From NCBI GenBank assembly GCA_025210775.1, contig JAOARB010000013.1, forward strand, positions 248,001 through 312,000: DNA of 64,000 nucleotides, read 5' to 3'. This document shows positions 1 to 9,788 of this stretch, piece by piece. Both the position numbers and the translations under genes were made by a program. Positions within the stretch are counted from its first letter, which is position 1. The number at the start of each line of letters is the position of its first letter. The notes below the pieces were generated by a model that saw nothing but the letters and a program-made list of their open reading frames with translations, made no database searches and was not told the origin of the DNA. This DNA is from Prolixibacteraceae bacterium. Its GTDB lineage: Bacteria > Bacteroidota > Bacteroidia > Bacteroidales > Prolixibacteraceae.

Positions 1-19
1 TCCTAAGGAGAGTTAGAAA

Positions 20-48
20 TGATAGAGCCATCTTAAAGGCTCTATCAT
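20..48 (-). terminator. Hairpin terminator after the leftmost sulfatase
   Basis: A perfect 10-bp inverted repeat (TGATAGAGCC at 20-29, GGCTCTATCA at 38-47) lies just past the stop codon of the leftward sulfatase gene. On the minus strand the stem is followed by a short, imperfect T-rich stretch, so termination may be weak. Confidence 0.55.
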
Positions 49-64
49 CAATGAAAACAAAATT

Positions 65-1780
65 CTACTGTTTGAACTCACCAAAAATACCTGGCAAATC
101 ATTTAAATATTTTGTCAATTCCTTCTTAAGCTTCTTTAATGTTGACTTATACTTTTTATCAGCATACACATTATTTTGCTCATTAGGATCTTTGTTTAAA
201 TCATACAATTGATCTACATCATAGTAGTGCTTATAACGTTTTGTAGATGGGTATTCAGCATCTCCACCACCAGGAATAAGCATTAGATGAGAGAAAGGAA
301 GTGTTGGATCTGTAAAGTGGTATTTTAATTTATTTTTGATTCTAAAATTGTTCCACTCATCCAATTTCTTTTGACGTTGCTTTACTGTCCAATTCATTGC
401 ATACTCAGGGTAACGTAAAGCGATATATTTGTGGTTGTCTTTTAATACACCACGAGAGAATCCCATTTCAAAATATAAAGACTCACGTACTTTCTTTTTC
501 TTACCATCTAAGATTGGCATAAAACTTTTTCCATCAAACGACTCCACAGTCGAAGGATCTCCTCCTGCCATATCATAGATTGTTGGAGCAAAGTCAATAT
601 TAGAAAGAAGGGCATTATTTTTATTACCACATTTAAATCCACCTTTTTTCCATACTACAGATGGGCTACTTACCCCACCCTCGTAAACAGATCCTTTGGC
701 ATGTTGCCCATGATCATTAAAGAAGAAGATGATGGTATTATCAAGTTTTCCCTCTTTTTCCAGCTTATTCATCAAAGCTCCTAGTGCATCATCAATCCAC
801 AATACATTGGCTTTATTCTCTGGAATATTACCAGGCTTAGCCAATCCTGCATCAACCAATCGTTGACCAATAGTCTCTTTTGCTGGTTGTACATTTGGTG
901 CTTTATCAAGGATACCTTCAGAAGTAATTCTACGGTCTGCCATCCACGCTTGATCCTCTGCTGTAGGTCCATGAGGAACAGTCGTAGCGTAATACAAGAA
1001 GAAAGGTTGCTCTTCAGCTTTATCTAAGAATTCAAAACTCTTTTCTGTTACCCAGTCTAAGTTATGATAACGCAATTTCTCTGGTCCTAAATAGCTAGGG
1101 TTGTCGTAATAGTTACCTCCAGCATAATCAAAACCACATTTTTTCATTGCATTAGCAATCAACTTTGCATTACGCTTTAATACCCTTACAGAAGAAGGTG
1201 AAGTTGGGTCTGCATCTAAAGGAAGCTTCTTCCATCCCGGTGCTTCAATCACATGATCTTTACCGTAAAAACCAGTAGTATAACCTTGCTCCTTTAAAAG
1301 TTTCGCAATAGTCATAGTTTTAGGTGTAGCAAAAGAGTTCCATTGAACGACAGTTTCTCCATCCATTCTTTTGGTGTCTTTTAGGAAACCTTTATTTTGT
1401 GCTCTACTCGCATACTGACCCGTAATACAAGAATAACGACTTGGAGTACAAACGGCAGAACTTACGTGTTGACCAAAAAGAATGGTTCCTTCTCGAGCAA
1501 TACGATCAAGATTTGGCGTTAAGTTTTTCCCTTTTCCCTCCGGTAAAAAATTAAACATATAACGCTCCATATCATCCGTTATAAAGAAGATGATATTAGG
1601 TTTCTTTTGTGCTGTTGCTACTTGTTTCTTTGCAGTAGCATCTGTTTGCAAAGTACGATCGGCTGCCTGTGCTTGATTGTTGCCAGACAACAAACAAAGA
1701 GGCATAACTGCCAAACTTAATTTCTTTGCAGATCTCAGAATACGATCTGAGACACTTTGTGTTTTTATAGTTCTATTCAT
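65..1780 (-). CDS. S1-family sulfatase (Cys-type)
   Basis: This is a secreted type I sulfatase that would hydrolyse a sulfate ester on a glycan in the periplasm or outside the cell. The N-terminus has a hydrophobic signal stretch (about residues 20-40, ending NQAQA). The metal-binding DD is at residues 69-70. The formylglycine motif is CTPSR with Cys111, followed by the usual S/C-x-x-TGQ continuation. A second metal/substrate segment, FFNDHGQHAKGSVYEGG, lies in the middle, and a typical C-terminal subdomain with YDLNKDPNEQNN follows. At 571 residues it is a normal length. It is separated from the next sulfatase by about 500 bp that hold a strong terminator, so it is probably its own transcription unit. 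The sulfated sugar it acts on cannot be read from the sequence. Confidence 0.9.
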   Translation of the reverse strand: MNRTIKTQSVSDRILRSAKKLSLAVMPLCLLSGNNQAQAADRTLQTDATAKKQVATAQKKPNIIFFITDDMERYMFNFLPEGKGKNLTPNLDRIAREGTILFGQHVSSAVCTPSRYSCITGQYASRAQNKGFLKDTKRMDGETVVQWNSFATPKTMTIAKLLKEQGYTTGFYGKDHVIEAPGWKKLPLDADPTSPSSVRVLKRNAKLIANAMKKCGFDYAGGNYYDNPSYLGPEKLRYHNLDWVTEKSFEFLDKAEEQPFFLYYATTVPHGPTAEDQAWMADRRITSEGILDKAPNVQPAKETIGQRLVDAGLAKPGNIPENKANVLWIDDALGALMNKLEKEGKLDNTIIFFFNDHGQHAKGSVYEGGVSSPSVVWKKGGFKCGNKNNALLSNIDFAPTIYDMAGGDPSTVESFDGKSFMPILDGKKKKVRESLYFEMGFSRGVLKDNHKYIALRYPEYAMNWTVKQRQKKLDEWNNFRIKNKLKYHFTDPTLPFSHLMLIPGGGDAEYPSTKRYKHYYDVDQLYDLNKDPNEQNNVYADKKYKSTLKKLKKELTKYLNDLPGIFGEFKQ

Positions 1781-2274
1781 TTACTTGAGATTTTATTTGT
1801 TCAAATGGCATCTTTGAAATATTTATCACTAAACAAGCTTTCATTTCATTTGCCATTATGGAAACACATAAACATTTAAAGGATGCCTATATCCTTTTGT
1901 TTCAATCAGACCATTTTCATCAAACGATATTCGTTCTGCATTGAAACCATAACAAAAGTAGATTGGAAGCACATAAATAAGGTTCACTTATGAATCACAA
2001 AGGTCTATTTAGCGATCACAGAGCGTTGAACGGATAAAACACCCGATTTTCTACCTACTGATAATCTTACAATTACACCAAACGTGACTTAACACAAACA
2101 CTCATGGGGGTTAACGTGAAGAAATAATGAAACAGCACTGATAGAAATATTATGGGACAATCAAAAAAGCTTTAGTGATCCTTTTTGAAATAAAAAAACA
2201 CAAATAATCCACTACTGTGATTATTTGTGTTCAACCTGTACTTCTTTTTTAAATAACTAACGATCCATCACTTT
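1781..2274. other. Intergenic region with terminator and possible promoter
   Basis: No plausible gene is visible. The right part holds the terminator of the upstream operon (2191-2231). On the minus strand a box TACTTTTG (1953-1960 on the plus strand) matches the Bacteroidota -7 consensus TAnnTTTG and could drive the sulfatase gene starting at 1780. No clear -33 element was found, so this is only a candidate. Confidence 0.4.
2191..2231 (-). terminator. Strong rho-independent terminator at the end of the sulfatase operon
   Basis: A perfect 13-bp inverted repeat (AACACAAATAATC at 2197-2209 and its complement at 2219-2231) is followed on the minus strand by seven Ts. It lies about 45 bp after the stop codon of the sulfatase ending at 2275. 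Confidence 0.85.
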
Positions 2275-3741
2275 TTAATAATGCTCAAAAAAATGATGAC
2301 ATCTTGCCTCCATCAATCGTAGTATCGATTGATATTCTTTTTGGTCAATGATATTTTTTGTCTCCAAAGGATCTTTTTGGTAATCGTACATCTCTTTTGC
2401 CACGACCAAAGAATCATTACAAGGAAGAAGCTTATCTTTTTTAAATTCACTTTTCATCCACACCACATATCGATATCGCTTATCACGAAAAGCATACCCC
2501 ATCATGTTACCATTACGATGGTATTGACTGACCGCATAATCTTTAATCGAAGAACGATCTGATGAAAGAATAGGCAACAATGATTTCCCTTCTAAGGAAT
2601 CAGAAATATCCAGTCCACCGATATCACACAACGTAGGATAAAGATCCACAAACTCAGTAGGAGAATCATTCTTACCAATATAACGAGATCCATAAGATAG
2701 GATCAAAGGAGAACGTGTAGCTTGTTCGTAATTGGTATGCTTACACCACATATTGTGATCTCCTAAATGCCAACCATGATCCCCACATAGAACCACGATG
2801 GTATTCTCATCTAACCCTAGGTTTGCCAATTCCTCTAGCAAGAGCCCTATTTGATAATCTACAAATGAAACACATGCATGATAACCATGAATTAATTCCA
2901 ACTGTTTTTCTTCTTCGATCGTTCCTTTTTTTGGTATATCCACATAAAGGCTTCTTAACTCCCATCCTGGTTGATAAGCAAATCCTGGAGCATCCTTTGC
3001 TTTCTTCTGATAACGAGCGACCTTAAAATCATCCCTATCATACAGATCCCAATATTTCTTTGGTGCAACAAAAGGCAGATGAGGCTTATGAAAACCTACA
3101 GCCAAAAAGAATGGGGAAGATCTTTTGGATAATTGTCTTAACAACGCAACTCCATGTTGAGATATTTTCCCATCCAACATCACACTGTCCTCCACTTCTG
3201 GAGCCTCCGTACTAATACGTTCTTTCGAATATATCCATCCTTCTCCTATAGGATTAGACCCTTCAAGCAAATCATAAGGCAAGCTCCATGAAAGAGAGTC
3301 GTGACATGAATCGACAGAACGAGTATCGTATATTTTACCAACAGCAGCAGTAGTATAACCATTCTCTTTAAAGTATTGAGGAAGCGTAACCACTTCTGGA
3401 TGCTTATCACGAATTTGTGTTTTAAGATCATATACCTTTGTGAAGTCAGGACGTCTCCCAGTAAAAAGACTCGCCCTCGATGGAGCACATACTGCCTGCT
3501 GACAATGGTTATTTGTAAGAACCATCCCATGACTAGCTAGTTTATCTATATGGGGAGTCTTAATCAAACTATCACCATAACAACCAAGCATAGGTTTCAA
3601 ATCATCAACAATGATAAATAGGACATTTGGCTTTTTCACCTTCTCTTTCTGTACCTCTTTTGAATGACAAGAAATCAAAGAGAGAAAGGTCCAAACCCAA
3701 AGGAGTCTATCTTTAGATATATTTTGAATTGTCTTTTTCAT
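2275..3741 (-). CDS. Lipoprotein sulfatase, iduronate-2-sulfatase-like
   Basis: This is a type I sulfatase with the overall pattern of iduronate-2-sulfatase-like enzymes: NVLFIIVDDLKP near the N-terminus, LGCYGD, the motif CAPSR with Cys85, then GFHKPHLPF and GDHGWHLGDHNMW. The signal ends in a lipobox (LISC, Cys25), so it is predicted to be membrane-anchored. It is a close paralogue of the sulfatase at 9789-11342: the stretch NNHCQQAV-x-APSRASL is identical except that the paralogue has Ser where this one has Cys. It lies 32 bp downstream of the Tat-type sulfatase and is probably cotranscribed with it. The 2-O-sulfated uronic acid specificity of the family is an analogy only. Confidence 0.88.
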   Translation of the reverse strand: MKKTIQNISKDRLLWVWTFLSLISCHSKEVQKEKVKKPNVLFIIVDDLKPMLGCYGDSLIKTPHIDKLASHGMVLTNNHCQQAVCAPSRASLFTGRRPDFTKVYDLKTQIRDKHPEVVTLPQYFKENGYTTAAVGKIYDTRSVDSCHDSLSWSLPYDLLEGSNPIGEGWIYSKERISTEAPEVEDSVMLDGKISQHGVALLRQLSKRSSPFFLAVGFHKPHLPFVAPKKYWDLYDRDDFKVARYQKKAKDAPGFAYQPGWELRSLYVDIPKKGTIEEEKQLELIHGYHACVSFVDYQIGLLLEELANLGLDENTIVVLCGDHGWHLGDHNMWCKHTNYEQATRSPLILSYGSRYIGKNDSPTEFVDLYPTLCDIGGLDISDSLEGKSLLPILSSDRSSIKDYAVSQYHRNGNMMGYAFRDKRYRYVVWMKSEFKKDKLLPCNDSLVVAKEMYDYQKDPLETKNIIDQKEYQSILRLMEARCHHFFEHY

Positions 3742-3773
3742 TTATTGTCTCATTTATTTAGAACCACCTTTAC

Positions 3774-5921
3774 TTACCCAACATAAGAGGAAGCCATAAA
3801 AGGTTTACAAGCAGGAGCTTTTTTAAGCTTAGACTCCCACTCTTGCAACATCAACAGATGCTCCTGAATCAACTTCTTATATTTAAGATCTTTAGCTAGA
3901 TTCACGGTTTCTCCAGCGTCATTCTTCATATCAAAAAACATCAGGTTACTGTCGTTTCTAAATACAATCAATTTATATCTTTCACTACGAACCATACGCC
4001 CTGCATCATTACTAACCTCAGAAACAACAAAATCTCTCCAGTTCTTAGTCTTTCCTGCTGTCAATGATCGGAAACTATCTCCAGTAAATTCACCATTATC
4101 ACTACACGAAGCAAAATCGCATACTGTAGGAACAATATCCAAACAAGACATAAGATGGTTTGTATCGACAACTCCAGAAGGAAGTTCTTTAGGATAAGAA
4201 ATAATCAACGGAACTTTAGTCGCTTCATCATATAGATAATTTTTGGTTACCGATTGATGATGTGCAGTCCCCTCTCCATGATCTGCATTAAAAAGAATAA
4301 CTGTATTATCGGTCTCGCCACTCTCATCCAAAGCATGTAGAACACGTCCAATCTCAGCATCGACCTCTTCCACCATACGGTAATATGCCCACAGATAGTA
4401 TCTCCAATCAATCTCCTTCCAATGAGATTGTCTAGGCACTTTCATCTTTTTAGGTTCAGCCAATAATGCATCAAAATTATCTGGAAGTGGAGGAAGTTGG
4501 TCACGAACACTCTCTAAGTGACGATCATCTTTATTGTTGTGGTGTCTTTTTATCCAATTACAGATATCGTGAGGTTGCAAGAAATTAACCGTAAGATAGA
4601 AAGGTTTAGAACGATCTCTATTTTGAAGATATCCAGCAGCTACATTAGAAACCACTTGATCTCCTAAAGTACCTTTACCACCTATTCCCATACAAAGCAC
4701 CTTGTCGAAACCTGGAATTTTCTCTCCATATGATTTTGGAATACCAACATGCAGTTTTCCTGCAAATACCGTTTCATAACCTTGTTCACGCAAATGATGA
4801 CCTACACTCTTTAACCCGGGGATGATAGATTGACCATTTTTAATCACCCCATGCTCACTTGTTGTCAATCCAGTAATCCAACTAGCACGTGTAGGCGAAC
4901 ATATCGGATTTGGACTATAACATTGTGTAAATGTTACCCCACGAGAAGCCAATCGATCAAGATGAGGTGTATGGACATATTTATTATTTAATGCAGATAT
5001 CGAATTCCATGTCTGTTGATCCGTACTTAAGAACAGAATATTGGGCTTTTTAGACGATCGCTTTTGAGGAACTCTTTGCACAGCAGCAGCTCTATCATCA
5101 ATAGATATTGTTGAAATTACTGGATACAAATCCAAATACTTCTTTCTAGCACCAGTATCAGCAATAAGAACTTTCATTCCACTAATAGCCAATAGTAGGC
5201 GCCCATTATGATCTACATAATAACACCAAGGAAGCATTCCTTCTCCAATCTGCTCATAACAGCTCACCTCAACAGAACGATCTTCAAAACGAATAGATGT
5301 ATCTTTTAAATAACGAAGTTGATGATTCTTTTTCTCTTTACTAAGCTCATCGATAAGAGTGAAATTTAAAGATCTTTTTCCCTCTACTTTCATACGCTGC
5401 ACCGTATCGATTAGGGTAAAGTCAAGACAAACCTCTTCTTTTTGCGATAATGAAGAACTCTGTTGGTATAATCCCACGTTCTTATCAAAACCTTTCTTTG
5501 GTGCTTTTACATACTCACTAGCAGCTTCCCATGAAATAGGAGTACCATACTTATTATTTTTGGCTTTTATTGAAGCTTTAGTAAAATGGGCCCAGTGTTT
5601 GTTTTCAGAAATAGCTTGTTCAACATTAAAAGAGACCTTCTCTTTTGAATTTCCAACGTTTCGTTGCACACGAATATATCCTGAATCCTCTCCCACTTTA
5701 CCTCTAAAAGGAAGCCACAAACGCCATGTTTGTGTCCAATTACTTTTTGGATCGAAAGCTTCTTCTGGAAGATCGACATGGAGTTTTCCTTGTTCCAACA
5801 AACTCTGCGGTGTAATTTTCTTACCCCACATCTTATTATCCTTGGCCGATAAAGCCATAGGTAAGGCAGCTGTTCCTAGCGCTGTCAAAGAAAATTTACG
5901 AATAAAAACTCTCCTGTCCAT
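3774..5921 (-). CDS. Tat-type sulfatase with a large unrecognised N-terminal domain
   Basis: This 715-residue protein combines a C-terminal type I sulfatase (about residues 290-715) with about 285 residues that I do not recognise. The N-terminus reads MDRRVFIRKF followed by a hydrophobic stretch and ALSA, a good twin-arginine signal; the other sulfatases here have Sec or lipoprotein signals. The metal-binding pair is D301-Q302 (DQ instead of DD), a variant found in some sulfatases. The active-site motif is CSPTR with Cys341. Later NADHGEGTAHH supplies further metal ligands. The N-terminal part is rich in aromatic and charged residues and looks beta-rich (for example NWTQTWRLWLPFRG). It could bind glycan or shape the active site. 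It follows a terminator, so it probably starts a two-gene operon with the next sulfatase. Confidence 0.87.
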   Translation of the reverse strand: MDRRVFIRKFSLTALGTAALPMALSAKDNKMWGKKITPQSLLEQGKLHVDLPEEAFDPKSNWTQTWRLWLPFRGKVGEDSGYIRVQRNVGNSKEKVSFNVEQAISENKHWAHFTKASIKAKNNKYGTPISWEAASEYVKAPKKGFDKNVGLYQQSSSLSQKEEVCLDFTLIDTVQRMKVEGKRSLNFTLIDELSKEKKNHQLRYLKDTSIRFEDRSVEVSCYEQIGEGMLPWCYYVDHNGRLLLAISGMKVLIADTGARKKYLDLYPVISTISIDDRAAAVQRVPQKRSSKKPNILFLSTDQQTWNSISALNNKYVHTPHLDRLASRGVTFTQCYSPNPICSPTRASWITGLTTSEHGVIKNGQSIIPGLKSVGHHLREQGYETVFAGKLHVGIPKSYGEKIPGFDKVLCMGIGGKGTLGDQVVSNVAAGYLQNRDRSKPFYLTVNFLQPHDICNWIKRHHNNKDDRHLESVRDQLPPLPDNFDALLAEPKKMKVPRQSHWKEIDWRYYLWAYYRMVEEVDAEIGRVLHALDESGETDNTVILFNADHGEGTAHHQSVTKNYLYDEATKVPLIISYPKELPSGVVDTNHLMSCLDIVPTVCDFASCSDNGEFTGDSFRSLTAGKTKNWRDFVVSEVSNDAGRMVRSERYKLIVFRNDSNLMFFDMKNDAGETVNLAKDLKYKKLIQEHLLMLQEWESKLKKAPACKPFMASSYVG

Positions 5922-6059
5922 ATTGTGTTTTTGTTAATATTAATTTAGTAGCCTAAATATAAGATTCTGAAAAATCTAGATAGTTTAATCATCGTTCACC
6001 AAAGTATACTAAACGTTCTAACACTTTGCATTCAATGGGATGAATATAATTGATGTAAG

Positions 6060-6106
6060 AAAAAAAAAGATCGTTGCAATAAGAAAGATTATCTTATCAC
6101 AACGAC
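6060..6106 (-). terminator. Terminator after the GH5 gene
   Basis: An imperfect inverted repeat (TCGTTG at 6071-6076, with AATAAG, pairing with CTTAT and CAACGA ending at 6105) follows the GH5 stop codon. A run of As at about 6060-6069 becomes a T-tract on the minus strand. Confidence 0.65.
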
Positions 6107-6138
6107 CCAATAAAGAATCGACAATATCTTATAAATAA

Positions 6139-7935
6139 TTACATCTTAGTACTTTTAATGATCTTGATTGTTTTTGTTTTATCATCACTATAGATGTTTA
6201 AAAGGTAGCATCCATATTGATAATCTTGACCTAATTGATAGCTACTATTTTTTACGGAGATAACTCCCTCTTCAACCTTTTTACCTAAAAGGTCATTTAC
6301 CTGATAAAATACTTTTTCTCTTGGTTTAAGGTTAAGACTAACGGTTGTATAATCAGTAAAAATGGTAGGATATACCTTAATCATATCAGAAGAGAAAGAA
6401 TCCATTGTTTTAGCTGAGGTCGACAATTCTCCACTTTTAAGTTGAGATGGAAATGAAGCATCATGATATTCTCCTAGAGAGATAGAAAGATAATCTAATT
6501 GAAAATGATCTGATGTTCCTAATAATTCTAGTTCTATTTTGTTTTCTTCACTCTCAATCAAATTCAGATCCACCACTATCTTCCCCCATTGGTTTCCTGT
6601 AGATGGGAAAGTCACATGAGCCAAATCAGAGATAACTTCATTTTGGACATTTTTAGCTTTTATTGAAAATATCACATCGTTAGAAGTTGAATTCATATAG
6701 CGTATGGTCACTTTATAGTGATCGTTTTTAGGAGCATAAATATTCTCTAATAACAACGTCGTATTAGCAGATGCATTTGAAAAATCGACACTCAGATCCT
6801 CAGAAATATTACTTCCACTATTATTCAGCTGTAATCCAGAAGAAAGAACCGCTTTTTCCATCTCATAACGAGTCATTAAACCTTCTACTACCTCTGTATC
6901 AAAATATCTAGCTGAAGGATCTTTCTTCTCAATCTTAGTCCAAGGACCGATACCTTTAGATGTGAAACTATACATGTTCCAAAGAGAAGTAGCGAACCCT
7001 CTTTTCTCAGCCTCCATACGTATCCAAGATAGCCACCTTTTACGATCAGCTGTCGGAGCCTGGTTGTCTACTCCATATTCTCCAAGAAAGATAGGAACGA
7101 CCGTAGTGTTCGCCCTTCGAGCCCAATTTTTATTCGCTTCAACTACTTGATCAAAAGCATCCGACACAATATTCCAATCTTCATCATTATTGCCTTCATC
7201 CCCCCAATAGGTTGTATTACCAAAAGTACCTTGTTTGGTAAAAGATTTGGGATCATAATAGTGGTAAGTACCAATAATGTAGTTATCATCAGAAGGAATA
7301 ATATCATTATCAAAAGCATTGATCAAAGCCTGACGCGTAGAAAACCCTTGTCCTGAGACAATGACAATACGACTCTCATTCCCTTGTATTTTGCGAATTT
7401 CTAGAAGACTTTCATCAATAATCTTCTTTAGGTCTACTCCATTATGTGGCTCATTCATGATCTCAAAAGCCAACTTATCCACAGGATATCCAGCAAATGC
7501 GGTTGCTACCTGAGACCAGATCTTTTTTAATGCAGGAAGATCCTCATCACTATAAGTGTCATTATAAAGATGCAAAGGGTCTAAAACGACCACAAGACCA
7601 TTATCTATACACCAATCGGCAGCTTGTTTAAGGTCATCTATTCGACTCTGATCCACAATAAACTCTGGAGCTGTACCAATATGTAGATTTAATTTGCCTC
7701 CAATACGACAATGATTGAAATGGTGTTTTTTTAATAATTGGAAATCTTCATTTGCATGAAAACGTCCCTCTATTTTTGCAGCCATAAGGTTGGCTCCACG
7801 GCCCAACTTACGAATGAAATCAAATGCCTCGTTGCGATCGTTGTCATTCACATTTTGTCCAAAAGAAGGAGAAATAGTAAAAAGAAGACAGCAAACAAGA
7901 AGGATTTGTAAAAAAGTAAATTTCGGTCGATACAT
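6139..7935 (-). CDS. GH5 glycoside hydrolase with CBM-like module and T9SS sorting domain
   Basis: This is a secreted GH5-family endo-acting beta-glycanase or mannanase. A signal peptide ends at about residue 26 (SPSFGQ). The catalytic barrel spans about 35-360: conserved Arg77 (HCRIGG), acid/base Glu162 in MNEPH, His225 in GTYHYYDP and nucleophile Glu286 in LGEYG. About residues 365-490 form a beta-sandwich resembling a CBM6/CBM35-type carbohydrate-binding module. The last 80 or so residues match a T9SS type A sorting domain (KVYPTIF, then YGCYLLNIYS and KTIKIIKSTKM), so it should be exported to the cell surface. GH5 is polyspecific (cellulase, mannanase, xylanase, glucanase) and I cannot assign the subfamily. 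It is the last gene before a terminator and follows GH9 by 10 bp, so the two should act on the same backbone. Confidence 0.88.
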   Translation of the reverse strand: MYRPKFTFLQILLVCCLLFTISPSFGQNVNDNDRNEAFDFIRKLGRGANLMAAKIEGRFHANEDFQLLKKHHFNHCRIGGKLNLHIGTAPEFIVDQSRIDDLKQAADWCIDNGLVVVLDPLHLYNDTYSDEDLPALKKIWSQVATAFAGYPVDKLAFEIMNEPHNGVDLKKIIDESLLEIRKIQGNESRIVIVSGQGFSTRQALINAFDNDIIPSDDNYIIGTYHYYDPKSFTKQGTFGNTTYWGDEGNNDEDWNIVSDAFDQVVEANKNWARRANTTVVPIFLGEYGVDNQAPTADRKRWLSWIRMEAEKRGFATSLWNMYSFTSKGIGPWTKIEKKDPSARYFDTEVVEGLMTRYEMEKAVLSSGLQLNNSGSNISEDLSVDFSNASANTTLLLENIYAPKNDHYKVTIRYMNSTSNDVIFSIKAKNVQNEVISDLAHVTFPSTGNQWGKIVVDLNLIESEENKIELELLGTSDHFQLDYLSISLGEYHDASFPSQLKSGELSTSAKTMDSFSSDMIKVYPTIFTDYTTVSLNLKPREKVFYQVNDLLGKKVEEGVISVKNSSYQLGQDYQYGCYLLNIYSDDKTKTIKIIKSTKM

Positions 7936-7945
7936 ATTCTTTTAT

Positions 7946-9694
7946 TTAAAGGTTTGAAAAAAGGCCAGATAATAGGAACACCAAAGGGGCATTCCAGTTT
8001 ATTGCTACTTCGTTAGTCACATAACAAGAATATTGATCTAAATATCTCTTGGATGGATAAGACGAAGGGAAACGATGTGAAGTAAGTTTTAGATTTGTCG
8101 CTCCTCCAACAAGTAAACCAGGTATTGGATCATCAATGCCATCTGCAGAAGAGATACGATGATGAGGATTCTTTGGGCTTTGATTACCATAACCAGTGAC
8201 ATAACAATATCCCATAGGATTGCGCCCTAAGATATAATCCGCATTAGAGAGTGCAGCTTTATAATAAGCTTGTCTTCCCGTAATCTTCCATGCATACAAT
8301 AACAACATTCCTTGGTTTGCAGCAATTGCATTAGATCCCCATTTGTAATCAGAAGAGACATTACCAAAAGCGGTTTTATTTGGAGATGCATAATAAGCAT
8401 CCAGTAGCTGATCCGCTAAAACAAGAAGCTTTCGATCAAGTTGCATCACATCTTGATCTTTACGAGAGACCTTGTCACTATTCTCCAAAAGAGAATAAAT
8501 ACCTAGCATAGCTGTGTTGCCCCAATTAGGCACTTTTAAATATCGCATTGAAAGAAACTGTTTCTGTGCAAAAGAGAGATAACTTTTTTGTCCTGTTGTG
8601 AGATATAGTTCGCATGCCGCCCATGCAAACTCGTCTTTCACATCTTTATTATTGTATGCACCAGTAACAATTGCAGGTTGGTATTTTTGATTTATCATCT
8701 TTTGATCATACACCACTCTCGGGTTATCTATTGCCCATTGCCAACCTTTTAATGATGCCTCCAAACATTGTTTTGCAAAAACAGAATCAAAAGGATTATA
8801 AACCTCTGCCGCTTTGGCCATTACAGCAGTAAAGTTTAATGTTGCTCCCGTAGATTTCTGTACTACAAATCTTTTCTTTTGAATGTCTTTGGAAGGCATT
8901 ATTTCACCAGCAAAGCTTGGAGAAGTAAGTTTATGATACACACCTCCATCATAAGGATCTTGCATAGACAACATCCACTCTAGATTGTAACGTATCTCAT
9001 TAAGTATATCTGGAATACTATCCGTAGACTCAGGGATATTCATTGATAAGTCATCCCATTTGTCTTTTGAAAAGAGATAAGACGCCATCAAAGTGTAACA
9101 AGTAATTCCTGAATTTACGATATACTTATTATAATCACCTGCATCATACCATCCTTTGGGTGCAGAAATAACATCATATGAATTACGATTGGAAGAAGAT
9201 GCAGAAGGATGAATGTATACAACTGTATCTGGATGACCATTAGGTCGATTCCATTTACGAGCATAAGTCGTTTTAAGGGACATACCTGAACGCCAATAAT
9301 AATATGATTTAATGGTTGATTTCAGAAGATCTTTAGGCCACTTATTTGATATCACAAAAGAAGCCGAACGTCCAAGGGTTGGAACAACAATATAATAAGT
9401 ACCTTCATTCTTAAATTTAGTGAAATCTATTTGACGGATCTTCTCCCCTGAAGTACCCCAATATTTAGATGGTGATATTTTTCCCCGATATACTTCTTGA
9501 TGAGTTGTGGCATCACAAAGAGTAAATGTTTTTACCTCACATTTACGTATCGATGCTATTTTAGGTTGGTCGACAAAATAACCTATTTGATTACAACTGA
9601 TATCGGGACTATACTCTAGCTTTTGTTGATTTGCAACCGACAAGGCAGAGTAAAGAGAGACAATAAATAATAAAACAAACCTACTTCTCATCAT
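7946..9694 (-). CDS. GH9 glycoside hydrolase (cellulase-type)
   Basis: This GH9 enzyme has an N-terminal immunoglobulin-like domain (about 28-117) followed by the alpha/alpha barrel. It has a signal peptide (to about residue 22) but no T9SS tail. The family motifs are intact: DAGDY at 184-188 with the two catalytic-base aspartates, the HHR signature at 511-513 within LGRNPMGYCYVTGYG...HHRIS, and NEVAINWNAP with proton donor Glu562. GH9 enzymes hydrolyse beta-1,4-glucans, and some act as exo-beta-glucosidases or glucosaminidases. Combined with GH5 and sulfatases it suggests a sulfated beta-1,4-linked polymer, which is an inference. Two adjacent ATG codons open the gene, and the choice matters by one residue only. 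A hairpin lies just upstream. Confidence 0.9.
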   Translation of the reverse strand: MMRSRFVLLFIVSLYSALSVANQQKLEYSPDISCNQIGYFVDQPKIASIRKCEVKTFTLCDATTHQEVYRGKISPSKYWGTSGEKIRQIDFTKFKNEGTYYIVVPTLGRSASFVISNKWPKDLLKSTIKSYYYWRSGMSLKTTYARKWNRPNGHPDTVVYIHPSASSSNRNSYDVISAPKGWYDAGDYNKYIVNSGITCYTLMASYLFSKDKWDDLSMNIPESTDSIPDILNEIRYNLEWMLSMQDPYDGGVYHKLTSPSFAGEIMPSKDIQKKRFVVQKSTGATLNFTAVMAKAAEVYNPFDSVFAKQCLEASLKGWQWAIDNPRVVYDQKMINQKYQPAIVTGAYNNKDVKDEFAWAACELYLTTGQKSYLSFAQKQFLSMRYLKVPNWGNTAMLGIYSLLENSDKVSRKDQDVMQLDRKLLVLADQLLDAYYASPNKTAFGNVSSDYKWGSNAIAANQGMLLLYAWKITGRQAYYKAALSNADYILGRNPMGYCYVTGYGNQSPKNPHHRISSADGIDDPIPGLLVGGATNLKLTSHRFPSSYPSKRYLDQYSCYVTNEVAINWNAPLVFLLSGLFSNL

Positions 9695-9723
9695 CGTTAT
9701 TTTTAATTGTGAAGAATGATTGT

Positions 9724-9754
9724 GAAGAAGCCTATTGAAACTATAGGCTTCTTC
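9724..9754 (-). terminator. Intercistronic hairpin between sulfatase and GH9 genes
   Basis: A perfect 12-bp inverted repeat (GAAGAAGCCTAT at 9724-9735, ATAGGCTTCTTC at 9743-9754) with a 7-nt loop sits between two leftward genes. No T-tract follows on the minus strand, so it may protect or process mRNA, or attenuate, rather than terminate outright. Confidence 0.5.
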
Positions 9755-9788
9755 TTTGTCTGTTAGATATTATGACGAAAAACATTCA

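Noticed and set aside
5359..5937. Long open frame of 192 codons on the plus strand
   Set aside because: It lies entirely antisense to the Tat-type sulfatase, has no family features and its length is explained by codon bias of the real gene.
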